Assembly: GCF_029350975.1 (NCBI RefSeq)
Contig: NZ_JARKMR010000001.1
Span: 248,001-312,000, forward strand
Direction: 5' to 3'
From: Maribacter zhoushanensis
GTDB taxonomy: Bacteria > Bacteroidota > Bacteroidia > Flavobacteriales > Flavobacteriaceae
DNA length: 64,000 nt
Shown: in pieces, positions 26,305-34,741 of the stretch
Numbering within the stretch: position 1 is the stretch's first letter
How the letters are laid out: the number at the start of each line of letters is the position of its first letter
Notes under the pieces: generated by a model
Seen by the model: the letters and a program-made list of their open reading frames with translations, nothing else
Told to the model about the DNA's origin: nothing
Database searches by the model: none
Position numbers and translations under genes: made by a program

Positions 26305-26358
26305 ATGAGTTAATGTGGTTAACCTTAATAAAATAGGTGGGTTTTTCAATATTATAAC

Positions 26359-26366
26359 TATTTTTG
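26359..26366 (+). promoter_or_regulatory. Predicted -7 element of trhO
   Basis: TATTTTTG matches TAnnTTTG, 60 bases before the trhO start. No clear TTG is seen at -33. The leader it would make contains a hairpin at 26392-26407. Confidence 0.4.
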
Positions 26367-26391
26367 CCATTCAAAATTTTTCTATAAACTT

Positions 26392-26407
26392 TCTGCCTAA
26401 GGGCAGA
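26392..26407 (+). other. Stem-loop in the trhO leader
   Basis: TCTGCC (26392-26397) pairs with GGCAGA (26402-26407) around TAAG, ending 19 bases before the trhO ATG. It could affect ribosome access. Six base pairs only, so the evidence is modest. Confidence 0.3.
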
Positions 26408-26426
26408 CTTAAATTATTAGTATAGC

Positions 26427-27458
26427 ATGCAACTGTACAATACGTTAAGTGCAATAGAAAGAGCAGCTTTAATTGAAGAAGCAGGTAAGGAGCGCCTTAC
26501 TATCTCTTTCTATACCTATGCACACATTGGTAATACCAACATTTTTAGAAATCACCTTTTTATCAACTGGAACGAGATGGATGTTCTTGGGAGAATTTAT
26601 GTTGCTCATGAGGGCATTAACGCCCAACTTTCTGTGCCAGCTGAAAATTTTAATGTTTTCAAGGAACATTTAGATAGCATTTCATTTTTAGAGAATGTGC
26701 GACTTAATATTGCCATTGAGCAAGACAACCTTTCGTTTTTGAAGTTGAAAGTGAAAGTGCGTAAGAAAATTGTAGCAGACGGATTGGAGGATAATTCTTT
26801 TGATGTTACTAATAAAGGTATACACGTTGGTGCAGAAAAGTTCAATGAGCTTATTGAAGATCCAGATACCGTTCTGGTAGATATGCGTAATCACTATGAA
26901 AGTGAAATTGGTCATTTTAAAAATGCTGTTACACCAGATGTAGATACATTTAGAGATTCCCTAGATATAATTGAAAGAGATTTAGCCGATTATAAAAAGG
27001 ATAAAAAACTGGTCATGTATTGTACTGGTGGAATTCGATGTGAAAAAGCCAGTGCGTATTACAAACACAAAGGCTTTGAGCAGGTGTATCAATTAGAAGG
27101 AGGTATTATTGAATATACCAGACAAGTAGAAAAGATTAATCTTGAAAATAAATTTAAGGGTAAAAACTTTGTATTTGACCATAGAAGGGGAGAGCGTATT
27201 AGTGATGATGTAATTGCTAATTGTCATCAATGTGGCCAGCCGTGCGATGACCATGTAAATTGCGCCAACGAAGCTTGTCATCTTTTATTCATTCAATGTA
27301 AATCTTGTGCAGAAAAAATGAACAATTGCTGTTCAGATGCATGTAAAGAAGTACATGAGCTGCCATATGAGGAGCAAAAAGCTTTACGAAAAGGAAAAGT
27401 GGTCAGTAATAAGATTTTCAAAAAAGGACGATCAGAAGTATTAAAATTTAAAAAATAA
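26427..27458 (+). CDS. trhO: tRNA uridine(34) hydroxylase TrhO (rhodanese-related)
   Basis: 343 residues. The N-terminal domain (IGNTNIFRNHLFINWNEMDV to about residue 115) and the rhodanese domain with the active loop VMYCTGGIRCEKASAYYKHK (catalytic Cys in CTGGIR) match TrhO/YceA. The C-terminus holds a Cys-rich stretch (CHQCGQPCDDHVNCANE, then CKSCAEKMNNCC) that may bind metal. TrhO hydroxylates U34 of some tRNAs using oxygen, forming ho5U, a wobble modification. It stands alone, followed by a strong terminator at 27503-27541. Confidence 0.93.
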   Translation: MQLYNTLSAIERAALIEEAGKERLTISFYTYAHIGNTNIFRNHLFINWNEMDVLGRIYVAHEGINAQLSVPAENFNVFKEHLDSISFLENVRLNIAIEQDNLSFLKLKVKVRKKIVADGLEDNSFDVTNKGIHVGAEKFNELIEDPDTVLVDMRNHYESEIGHFKNAVTPDVDTFRDSLDIIERDLADYKKDKKLVMYCTGGIRCEKASAYYKHKGFEQVYQLEGGIIEYTRQVEKINLENKFKGKNFVFDHRRGERISDDVIANCHQCGQPCDDHVNCANEACHLLFIQCKSCAEKMNNCCSDACKEVHELPYEEQKALRKGKVVSNKIFKKGRSEVLKFKK

Positions 27459-27502
27459 ACATCTCGTCATTATCAGATTTAAGATATTGAACTAGATAAT
27501 TG

Positions 27503-27541
27503 AACATAAAAAAACAGCGTAAATCGCTGTTTTTTTATGTT
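27503..27541 (+). terminator. Terminator of trhO
   Basis: The arm at 27503-27519 (AACATAAAAAAACAGCG) pairs perfectly over 17 bases with the arm at 27525-27541 (CGCTGTTTTTTTATGTT), loop TAAAT. A seven-T run lies in the right arm. Confidence 0.88.
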
Positions 27542-27701
27542 CTTGAAATACTCTTGGGTTATTGCCAATGTCGCTATTTAAAACCATCAGCGCTAATTTC
27601 ACTTTTATTTCACATTAAAAAAACTGTATCTTTACCTATAAGTTTTTTATGAACCTTTTTTGGTGAATTTTATATAATTCAACCAAACCAATATATATAA
27701 T

Positions 27702-28904
27702 ATGAGTTGTAGTAGTTGTTCTACCGGTAAGGATGGACAACCAAAGGGATGCAAGAATAACGGTACTTGCGGTACAGATGGTTGCAATAAACTGACAGTT
27801 TTTGACTGGCTTTCAAATATGTCGCTCCCTAATGGGGAACGACCATTCGATTTTGTTGAAGTAAGATTTAAAAATAGTAGAAAAGAGTTTTTTAGAAATA
27901 CAGAGAACCTCTCACTTTCCATTGGCGATATAGTTGCCACACAAGCACAATCTGGTCATGACATTGGCATGGTTACCTTAACGGGAGAGCTTGTACGTGT
28001 TCAAATGAAGCGAAAGAAAGTGTCTTTCACTGATGAGGAAGCACCTAAGGTTTACAGAAAAGCGAGTCAGAAAGACATTGATATTTGGCAGAAATGTAGA
28101 GACAGAGAAGAAGAAATTAAGAAAAGAGCACGTGAAATTGCTATTATCTTAAAGCTTCAAATGAAAATTTCTGATGTGGAATTTCAAGGTGATGGATCAA
28201 AAGCTACTTTTTACTATACGGCAGATGAACGTGTAGATTTTCGTCAGCTGATAAAAGATATGGCAAAAGCTTTCGGTATTCGTATTGAAATGCGCCAAAT
28301 TGGGTATCGACAAGAAGCACAGAGACTTGGTGGTATAGGTTCTTGTGGTAGAGAGCTATGTTGTTCAACATGGTTAACGGATTTTAGATCGGTTAGTACT
28401 TCTGCAGCACGTTACCAACAGTTATCTTTGAATCCGCAAAAGCTTGCAGGTCAGTGTGGTAAATTAAAGTGTTGTTTAAATTATGAGTTAGATGTGTATT
28501 TAGACGCATTAAAGGATTTTCCTTCTCAAGACACCAAATTGTTTACTGAAAAGGGACTCGCTTTTTGTCAGAAAACCGATATTTTTAAAGAAATGCTATG
28601 GTTCTCATATAAAGAAGACCCGGGTAACTGGCATGTGCTTTCTAAAGATCAGGTAAACGAAATTTTAGCAAAAAACAAGAAAAAAGAAAAAGTTTCTAGT
28701 TTGGAGATGTACGCAATGGAAGTTGTCGTAGAAGAAAAAGTAGTGTTTGAGAATGTTGTTGGTCAAGATAGCCTTACCCGTTTTGATAAGCCTAAAGGTG
28801 GAGGAAATAGAAATAAAAACAGGAATAAGAACAAGAACAGAAACCGTAACAAGAATAAGAACAAGAATAGAAATCGTAACAGAAATCAAAAGAAAGATGC
28901 GTAG
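27702..28904 (+). CDS. ricT: RicT-like PSP1 domain protein with Asn/Arg/Lys tail
   Basis: 400 residues. A Cys-rich N-terminus (CSSCSTGKDGQPKGC, then CGTDGC) precedes the PSP1 domain (about residues 50-330), which contains FYYTADERVDFRQLIKDMAK, IGSCGRELCCSTWL and LAGQCGKLKCCLNYEL, the conserved Cys signature of RicT/YaaT proteins that bind iron-sulfur clusters in the RicAFT complex. RicA and RicF are not seen nearby. The last 35 residues are almost only Asn, Arg and Lys after GGGN, an expected nucleic-acid-binding or disordered tail. Its end overlaps gldH by 8 bases. Confidence 0.85.
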   Translation: MSCSSCSTGKDGQPKGCKNNGTCGTDGCNKLTVFDWLSNMSLPNGERPFDFVEVRFKNSRKEFFRNTENLSLSIGDIVATQAQSGHDIGMVTLTGELVRVQMKRKKVSFTDEEAPKVYRKASQKDIDIWQKCRDREEEIKKRAREIAIILKLQMKISDVEFQGDGSKATFYYTADERVDFRQLIKDMAKAFGIRIEMRQIGYRQEAQRLGGIGSCGRELCCSTWLTDFRSVSTSAARYQQLSLNPQKLAGQCGKLKCCLNYELDVYLDALKDFPSQDTKLFTEKGLAFCQKTDIFKEMLWFSYKEDPGNWHVLSKDQVNEILAKNKKKEKVSSLEMYAMEVVVEEKVVFENVVGQDSLTRFDKPKGGGNRNKNRNKNKNRNRNKNKNKNRNRNRNQKKDA

Positions 28905-29382
28905 TATATTTTGTTGTTTATTAGCACTTGTGCTATTTGCTTCTTGTGACAGCAATATTATTAAAACTGAATACCAAACCTTAGAAGATGGGGTGTGGAA
29001 CAAAGACAATGTTCTTGAATTCACCCTTTCTAAAATGGACACCGTTGCACCACATGATATCTTTATCAATGTTCGTAACGATAATACTTTTCCTTATAGC
29101 AACTTATTTATAATTGCAGCACTGACTACGCCAGAGGGCGAAGTAACTAAAGATACATTAGAGTATGCAATGTCATTGCCAGATGGTACTTGGCTTGGTA
29201 AGGGTAGAGGTAGTATCAAGGAAAATAAATTATGGTATAAAGAAAACATCGTTTTTTCATCTTCTGGCGTATATACTATAGAGGTATCACAAGCGATGCG
29301 TAAAAATGGTAATGTTTCTGGAATTATTGGTCTAGAAGGTATTACAGATGTAGGTATAGAAGTAACAAAAAGCACCCCGTAA
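28897..29382 (+). CDS. gldH: Gliding motility lipoprotein GldH
   Basis: The ATG at 28897 gives 161 residues; the longer frame from 28747 covers the low-complexity end of ricT and is rejected. The signal peptide MRSIFCCLLALVLFASC has the lipobox Cys. The body (YQTLEDGVWNKDNVLEFTL, NVRNDNTFPYSNLFIIAAL, LPDGTWLGKGRGSIKENKLW) matches GldH of flavobacterial gliding and type IX secretion. The mature lipoprotein is presumably periplasm-facing. The start overlaps the ricT end by 8 bases and pbp1A begins 3 bases after its stop, so the three are cotranscribed, a conserved flavobacterial order. Confidence 0.93.
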   Translation: MRSIFCCLLALVLFASCDSNIIKTEYQTLEDGVWNKDNVLEFTLSKMDTVAPHDIFINVRNDNTFPYSNLFIIAALTTPEGEVTKDTLEYAMSLPDGTWLGKGRGSIKENKLWYKENIVFSSSGVYTIEVSQAMRKNGNVSGIIGLEGITDVGIEVTKSTP

Positions 29383-29385
29383 ACA

Positions 29386-31731
29386 ATGGCAAAACAGGTA
29401 AAGAAAAAAACAACGAATAGTTTTTCAAAATTCATTTTATGGTTTTGGATTTTGTTTGCATCGGGTATTGCTATTGTGGCTTTGATATTTTTATCGGCTT
29501 CCTGGGGATTGTTCGGTGAGTTGCCGCCTTATGAATATTTAGAAAATCCGCAGACAAACTTGGCATCACAAATCATCTCTTCTGATGGTAATTTGCTGGG
29601 TAAGTTCTATTTGGATGATAACCGTACCGATGTAAAATTTGACGAATTGCCTGATAACTTGGTAAATGCCTTGATTGCAACTGAAGATGCACGTTTTCAA
29701 GATCACTCTGGTATTGATGCAAGAGGTACCCTTAGAGCATTTGCTTATTTGGGAAGTAAAGGTGGAGCAAGTACTATTTCACAGCAATTAGCACGTCAGC
29801 TTTTTGTAGGTGTTCGTTCTAGAAATAAGTTTGAAACAATTCAGCAGAAGATTAAAGAGTGGGTTTTAGCTATACGGTTAGAGCGTAGTTATACTAAAGA
29901 AGAAATTATTAGTATGTACTTTAATATTTATGATTTTGGAAATAATGCCGATGGTATACGTTCTGCTGCACGTATTTATTTCGGTAAAGAACCAAAAGAT
30001 CTTAAAATTGAAGAGTCTGCCATGTTGGTGGGCATGTTTAAGAACTCATCACTTTTTAACCCTATGCGTAGGGAAGAAATGGTTAAAAATCGTAGAGATG
30101 TTGTTCTTGCACAAATGGCAAAATACGATTACATCTCTGAAGTAGAGAAAGACTCCCTACAGGCTATGAAGATGGATATCAATTATAATCCAGAAACACA
30201 TAGCGTAGGTTTGGCTACTTACTTTAGAATGTACTTACAGCGTTTTATGAAAGATTGGATAAATAAGAATCCAAAACCTGCGATAGGTGATGAACCAGAT
30301 AAGTATAATCTGTATTTAGACGGACTCAAAATCTACACGACCATAGATTCTAAAATGCAGGCAAATGCAGAAGAAGCGGTTAACGAGCACATGACAAAAT
30401 TACAAGCTGAATTTTTTCATCAAAATACTCCGGATAGAAATAAGACCGCTCCTTTCTTAGATATTACTTCAGAAGAGACAAAGAAAATCATGGAACGCGC
30501 CATGAAAAATTCTGAACGTTGGAAAATTATGAAGGCTGCAGGAAAATCTGAAAAGGAGATTCGCGAGTCGTTTGATAAAAAGACCGAAATGACGGTTTTT
30601 GATTGGAAGAGCCCTACTAAAGAAAAAGATACTATTCTTACTCCACGAGATTCCATCCGTTATTATAAAGCCTTTCTAAGAACTGCAATGATGTCTATGG
30701 AACCACAAACGGGTCATGTAAAAGCTTGGGTTGGAGGTATCAATTACAAGCATTTTCAGTATGACAATGTTATACAAGGAGCAAGGCAGGCAGGTTCTAC
30801 TTTTAAACCTTTCGTTTATGCAGCAGCAATAGATCAATTACGATTATCACCCTGCGAAACTCGCCCAGATACGCAATATTGTATTGAAGCAGGTAAGCAT
30901 GGTAATGTTGAGCCATGGTGTCCAAGAAATTCTAACCTTAAGTACTCAGGTAATAGCTATACGCTTAAAAAGGCATTAGCAAACTCTGTAAATACGGTTA
31001 CAGCACAATTAATAGATGAGGTTGGTCCAAAATCTGTTGTTAGCATGGTGCGTAACTTAGGCTTAAGCGGAGATATTCTAGAAGTACCTTCAATTGCATT
31101 GGGTACCGTAGATGTTAATGTGTATGAAATGGTGGGTGCCTATGGTGCCTTTGCCAATCAAGGTGTTTATGTAAAGCCTGTAATGGTAACTCGTATAGAA
31201 AATAAAGATGGTACCGTTTTATATGAATATGTGCCAGAGACTAAAGATGTGTTGAGTAAAGATGTTTCTTACGCTATTTTAGATTTAATGAAAGGTGTTA
31301 CTCAAGGCGGTTCTGGTACTCGTTTACGTACTACCGGTTATAATAAATGGAGACCAGAGTATGATGAAATTATTACTGGCTATCCTTATAAATTGACTAA
31401 CCCTATAGCTGGTAAAACAGGTACAACACAAAACAATAGTGATGGTTGGTTTATGGGTATGGTTCCTAATCTAGTTACCGGTGTTTGGGTAGGCGGGGAA
31501 GAAAGAGCTGTTCACTTTAAAAGCATTACTTACGGACAAGGAGCATCTATGGCATTACCTATTTGGGGCTTGTACATGACTAAGAATTACGCTGATGAAG
31601 AACTAGGTATTTCTAAAGAAGATTTTGAACGACCAAGTAATATGTCTATTGAAATAAATTGCGAGAAATTTACCGAAGGTGTTGAAGAAGATAGTGATAT
31701 TGAAGATGATCTAGAAGATTTAGATTTCTAG
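29386..31731 (+). CDS. mrcA: Penicillin-binding protein 1A (transglycosylase/transpeptidase)
   Basis: 781 residues. One membrane helix near the N-terminus (about residues 17-40), then the GT51 transglycosylase with ATEDARFQDHSGIDARGTL and GGASTISQQLARQLF, an insert of about 150 residues, and the transpeptidase with SxxK in GSTFKPF, SxN in NSVNTVTA, and KTG in GKTGTTQNNSDGW. It polymerises glycan strands and cross-links peptides on the outer face of the inner membrane. The C-terminal tail is acidic (EEDSDIEDDLEDLDF). It is the last gene of ricT-gldH-pbp1A. Confidence 0.95.
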   Translation: MAKQVKKKTTNSFSKFILWFWILFASGIAIVALIFLSASWGLFGELPPYEYLENPQTNLASQIISSDGNLLGKFYLDDNRTDVKFDELPDNLVNALIATEDARFQDHSGIDARGTLRAFAYLGSKGGASTISQQLARQLFVGVRSRNKFETIQQKIKEWVLAIRLERSYTKEEIISMYFNIYDFGNNADGIRSAARIYFGKEPKDLKIEESAMLVGMFKNSSLFNPMRREEMVKNRRDVVLAQMAKYDYISEVEKDSLQAMKMDINYNPETHSVGLATYFRMYLQRFMKDWINKNPKPAIGDEPDKYNLYLDGLKIYTTIDSKMQANAEEAVNEHMTKLQAEFFHQNTPDRNKTAPFLDITSEETKKIMERAMKNSERWKIMKAAGKSEKEIRESFDKKTEMTVFDWKSPTKEKDTILTPRDSIRYYKAFLRTAMMSMEPQTGHVKAWVGGINYKHFQYDNVIQGARQAGSTFKPFVYAAAIDQLRLSPCETRPDTQYCIEAGKHGNVEPWCPRNSNLKYSGNSYTLKKALANSVNTVTAQLIDEVGPKSVVSMVRNLGLSGDILEVPSIALGTVDVNVYEMVGAYGAFANQGVYVKPVMVTRIENKDGTVLYEYVPETKDVLSKDVSYAILDLMKGVTQGGSGTRLRTTGYNKWRPEYDEIITGYPYKLTNPIAGKTGTTQNNSDGWFMGMVPNLVTGVWVGGEERAVHFKSITYGQGASMALPIWGLYMTKNYADEELGISKEDFERPSNMSIEINCEKFTEGVEEDSDIEDDLEDLDF

Positions 31732-31751
31732 AGAATATTTTACAGTGATTT

Positions 31752-31785
31752 AAAAAAGGTCTTAGCGAATGCTAAGACCTTTTTT
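31752..31785 (+). terminator. Terminator of the ricT-gldH-PBP1A operon
   Basis: AAAAAAGGTCTTAGC (31752-31766) pairs perfectly with GCTAAGACCTTTTTT (31771-31785), loop GAAT, with six T at the end. It lies 20 bases after the PBP1A stop. Confidence 0.9.
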
Positions 31786-31837
31786 ATTTTATCCCGTTTA
31801 TAATCGGTATTTTAGTAACAAGATAATTAACGACAAA

Positions 31838-32536
31838 ATGATACGTAAAACAGTAACAAATGTAACCGAAGCTTTAGCGGGTGTACAAGACGGAATGACC
31901 TTTATGCTAGGTGGCTTCGGGCTTTGTGGTATTCCTGAAAATGCCATTAGTGAATTAGTAAGATTAGGAGTAAAGGACATTACCTGTATTTCTAATAATG
32001 CGGGAGTAGACGATTTTGGCTTGGGGTTATTGTTGCATCAACATCAAATTAAAAAAATGGTGTCTTCCTATGTAGGGGAGAATGATGAATTTGAACGACA
32101 AATGTTAAGCGGTGAATTAGAAGTGGAACTAACCCCACAAGGTACACTTGCAGAAAAGTGTAGGGCTGCACAAGCAGGTTTTCCTGCATTTTATACTCCA
32201 GCAGGTTACGGTACCGAAGTTGCGGAAGGAAAAGAAGTAAGAGAGTTCAATGGTAAAATGCATATTCTAGAAGAAGCCTTTAAGGCAGATTTTTCTTTTG
32301 TAAAAGCTTGGAAAGGTGATGCTGCCGGTAACCTCATTTTTAAAGGAACGGCAAGAAATTTTAATCCGTGTATGTGTGGCGGGGCGACAATTACTGTGGC
32401 TGAGGTTGAAGAGTTGGTGCCAGAAGGTGAATTAGACCCTAACGAAATACATATTCCAGGAATATTTGTGCAGCGCATTTTTCAAGGAAAAGATTACGAG
32501 AAAAGAATAGAACAAAGAACTGTACGTCAAAAATAA
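31838..32536 (+). CDS. scoA: 3-oxoacid CoA-transferase subunit A
   Basis: The ATG at 31838 gives 232 residues ([16 protein letters not shown]...); the frame extends upstream but adds a non-conserved stretch. The family motif [13 protein letters not shown] and [15 protein letters not shown] are present. With subunit B it moves CoA from succinyl-CoA to acetoacetate, entering ketone-body or short-chain acid use. The B gene starts 4 bases after its stop. Substrate specificity is assumed from the family. Confidence 0.92.
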   Translation: MIRKTVTNVTEALAGVQDGMTFMLGGFGLCGIPENAISELVRLGVKDITCISNNAGVDDFGLGLLLHQHQIKKMVSSYVGENDEFERQMLSGELEVELTPQGTLAEKCRAAQAGFPAFYTPAGYGTEVAEGKEVREFNGKMHILEEAFKADFSFVKAWKGDAAGNLIFKGTARNFNPCMCGGATITVAEVEELVPEGELDPNEIHIPGIFVQRIFQGKDYEKRIEQRTVRQK

Positions 32537-32540
32537 GCGC

Positions 32541-33194
32541 ATGTTAGATAAAAACGGAATTGCAAAAAGAATTGCACAAGAGGTAGAAGACGGCTATTAT
32601 GTAAATCTGGGTATTGGTATTCCCACCTTGGTGGCTAATTATGTACGTGATGATATAAGTGTTGAATTTCAAAGTGAAAACGGAATTTTGGGTATGGGTC
32701 CTTTTCCTATAGAAGGGGAGGAAGATGCAGATTTGATAAATGCCGGCAAACAAACCATTACCGCTTTGCCTGGTGCATCTTTCTTTGACTCTGCTACTAG
32801 TTTTGCCATGATCAGAGGTAAACATGTAGATTTGACTATTCTGGGCGCTATGGAGGTCTCAGAGAACGGTGATATTGCCAATTGGAAGATTCCCGGTAAA
32901 ATGGTAAAAGGTATGGGTGGTGCAATGGATCTTGTTGCTTCTGCAGAAAATATAATAGTGGCTATGATGCATACCAATAGGGCAGGTAAATCTAAACTTT
33001 TAAAAAGGTGTAGTCTACCACTAACAGGGGTTGGTTGCGTTAAAAAGATTGTTACCAATTTAGCCGTGTTAGAAGTAACGGAAGATGGATTCTTATTGTT
33101 AGAGCGCGCACCTGGTGTAACAGTAGATGAAATTAAAGCAGCAACTGATGGTCGTTTAATTATAAAAGGTGAGGTTTTAGAAATGTCGGTTTAA
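32541..33194 (+). CDS. scoB: 3-oxoacid CoA-transferase subunit B
   Basis: 217 residues. The active-site glutamate is in [14 protein letters not shown], with the ligand-binding part [19 protein letters not shown]. It forms the heterotetramer with subunit A and carries the Glu-CoA thioester intermediate. Length is typical of the bacterial two-gene enzyme. No terminator is obvious directly after it; a small gene with a strong terminator follows 150 bases on. Confidence 0.92.
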   Translation: MLDKNGIAKRIAQEVEDGYYVNLGIGIPTLVANYVRDDISVEFQSENGILGMGPFPIEGEEDADLINAGKQTITALPGASFFDSATSFAMIRGKHVDLTILGAMEVSENGDIANWKIPGKMVKGMGGAMDLVASAENIIVAMMHTNRAGKSKLLKRCSLPLTGVGCVKKIVTNLAVLEVTEDGFLLLERAPGVTVDEIKAATDGRLIIKGEVLEMSV

Positions 33195-33344
33195 TTGGTT
33201 GAGGTTATTCATCGGTTAAATGGGTTTTTTATTTTTTTCACAACAGGTTACATTCAGTATACAACATTTATTATCAAAATTTTGAAGAACAGATGTATCT
33301 TTATCACTCAATTAAACCCATAACCTATTAATTACTTAACCGTC

Positions 33345-33452
33345 ATGAATTCTCAAATTAACCACACAGCAAACGAACATAAAGTACAAGTTTATAGAAA
33401 TGACTTTTTTAGTGGATTCTTAAGACTTACTAAAAAGTTATTTATGTTATAA
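33345..33452 (+). CDS. Possible small protein, 35 residues
   Basis: ATG 33345 opens a 35-residue frame, MNSQINHTANEHKVQVYRND with a basic, aromatic C-terminal part (FFSGFLRLTKKLFML). It ends 18 bases before a strong terminator, and a TATCTTTA sequence (33296-33303) lies 41 bases upstream as a possible -7 element. It might be a small amphipathic peptide. I know no homolog. The alternative is that the transcript itself is the product. Confidence 0.35.
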   Translation: MNSQINHTANEHKVQVYRNDFFSGFLRLTKKLFML

Positions 33453-33470
33453 ATTACTTTCAAGATTTTT

Positions 33471-33508
33471 AAAAAAAAGAGCGACTTATTAAGTCGCTCT
33501 TTTTTTTT
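33471..33508 (+). terminator. Strong terminator after the small gene
   Basis: The A-rich arm ending GAGCGACTT (33471-33487) pairs perfectly over 17 bases with AAGTCGCTCTTTTTTTT (33491-33507), loop ATT, with nine T ending at 33508. Confidence 0.88.
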
Positions 33509-33611
33509 GGACTATTTTGAAATAAGCCTTTTAGTTTTTTATAAAATGCTTTGATGAACTAACTTCTCTAGGTTCACCACATTTTTATTTAGTTTTACCA
33601 CAAATACTTTA

Positions 33612-33638
33612 TTGTAAGAAAAAGACTACATATATTTG
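33612..33638 (+). promoter_or_regulatory. Predicted promoter of the lipocalin-like gene (TTG-N16-TATATTTG)
   Basis: TTG at 33612-33614 and TATATTTG at 33631-33638 match the Bacteroidota pattern with spacing 16, one below the usual range. The start codon is 49 bases downstream. The stretch 33509-33611 shows nothing else I can name. Confidence 0.45.
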
Positions 33639-33687
33639 AAGTGTAATAAAAAGTGAATCCCAAATCGCTTTTGAAACTTAACCTAAA

Positions 33688-34053
33688 ATGAAGTATTTAT
33701 TTAGTTGCCTAATCTTGTTGGTACTTGTTACCTCGTGTTCAAAAATTGAAGAAAATGACGATCCTATAATTGGTATTTGGAACCACACCGTTAAAACGGC
33801 CACCAATACAAATAAGATGGTTATTGATAATGAAGAATGGATATTTAATGATGTCTACCTAGGTAGATTTCACGGTTATAAAGATGGACAAGTAGTTTAC
33901 CTAACAGATTTTAACTGGAGTGTTAATGGTGACGTATATATAGTAAGCTACCCAGGCACTGATTTTCCCGATGATTTAGTAAAAATGCAAGAAACTGAAG
34001 AAGGCACTATTCTCATGAGAACTGAGGGTAAAATCTTTGCAGAGAAACAATAA
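33688..34053 (+). CDS. Lipocalin-like lipoprotein
   Basis: 121 residues. Signal MKYLFSCLILLVLVTSC with lipobox Cys. The mature part starts SKIEENDDPIIGIWNHTVKT; the GIWN turn and alternating strands resemble small lipocalin-like lipoproteins of Bacteroidota, in which a short barrel binds hydrophobic ligands. Ligand unknown. It is alone, with its own predicted promoter and a terminator at 34163-34189 downstream. Confidence 0.6.
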   Translation: MKYLFSCLILLVLVTSCSKIEENDDPIIGIWNHTVKTATNTNKMVIDNEEWIFNDVYLGRFHGYKDGQVVYLTDFNWSVNGDVYIVSYPGTDFPDDLVKMQETEEGTILMRTEGKIFAEKQ

Positions 34054-34162
34054 TAAGTTCGCAATTGAAAAATGCCCACGAACAAAAGTATTACCGCTTA
34101 TAGGTAATGCAAAGAACAGATAAGTTATCAAATCAACCTTTTTATAATATTTCCCCCGATTA

Positions 34163-34189
34163 GGAGCAAAGTAATTTGCTCCTTTTTTT
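34163..34189 (+). terminator. Terminator between the lipoprotein and GNAT genes
   Basis: GGAGCAAA (34163-34170) pairs perfectly with TTTGCTCC (34175-34182), loop GTAA, and seven T follow (34183-34189). It ends 11 bases before the GNAT start. Confidence 0.88.
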
Positions 34190-34200
34190 ATTTTAGGGGT

Positions 34201-34725
34201 ATGGAACTTAAATTTAAATTGTGTTCTCTTAACGACCTTGAGAAATTAAGGCTTATTTCTGAACAAACTTTTGTAACTGCTTTTGAAAAAGATAATGACC
34301 CTGTTGATTTCAAGAATTATATTGATAAAGCTTTTGCCCTTGAAAAAATTAAAGAAGAACTATTAAACAGCAATAGCGATTTCTATTTTGTATATCAAAA
34401 TAGTAAGATTATTGGTTATTTTAAACTTAATGTTGGTGACGCTCAATCAGAAGTGATCGCTGATGAAAGTATAGAACTTGAACGTATATATGTTTTAGCT
34501 CAATATCAAGGAAAAGGTTTAGGAAAATGTTTCTTAGATTATATTAAGAATTTGGCTTTGAACAAGAGCAAAAAAAAGCTCTGGTTGGGCGTTTGGGAAC
34601 ATAATACTGCTGCTATACAATTTTACGAACGTGAAGGCTTTGTTAAATTTGATACTCATCCTTATTATATTGGAGAAGATGAGCAAACAGATTGGTTAAT
34701 GGGTTATGATTTAAGTAACTTGTAG
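34201..34725 (+). CDS. GNAT family N-acetyltransferase
   Basis: 174 residues. The acetyl-CoA site is in LERIYVLAQYQGKGLGKCFL (Q/RxxGxG/A as QGKGLG), followed by KKLWLGVWEHNTAAIQFYER and GFVKF, the classic GNAT end. The group transfers acetyl from acetyl-CoA to an amine; the acceptor is not known. It begins 11 bases after a terminator, so its promoter must overlap or read through that element, which is tight. The serine hydrolase gene follows 16 bases later. Confidence 0.88.
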   Translation: MELKFKLCSLNDLEKLRLISEQTFVTAFEKDNDPVDFKNYIDKAFALEKIKEELLNSNSDFYFVYQNSKIIGYFKLNVGDAQSEVIADESIELERIYVLAQYQGKGLGKCFLDYIKNLALNKSKKKLWLGVWEHNTAAIQFYEREGFVKFDTHPYYIGEDEQTDWLMGYDLSNL

Positions 34726-34741
34726 TTTCAAACCAACACTT

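Noticed and set aside
26221-26313. 30-codon frame (MYVFRECYEKEKNG...) in the recA-trhO spacer
   Set aside because: It runs straight through the terminator stem and T run, so it cannot be fully translated from the terminated transcript. The paired arms explain the bases better than a peptide.
28747-28896. Longer start for gldH
   Set aside because: It would read the low-complexity end of ricT in another frame and hide the clear lipoprotein signal peptide at 28897.
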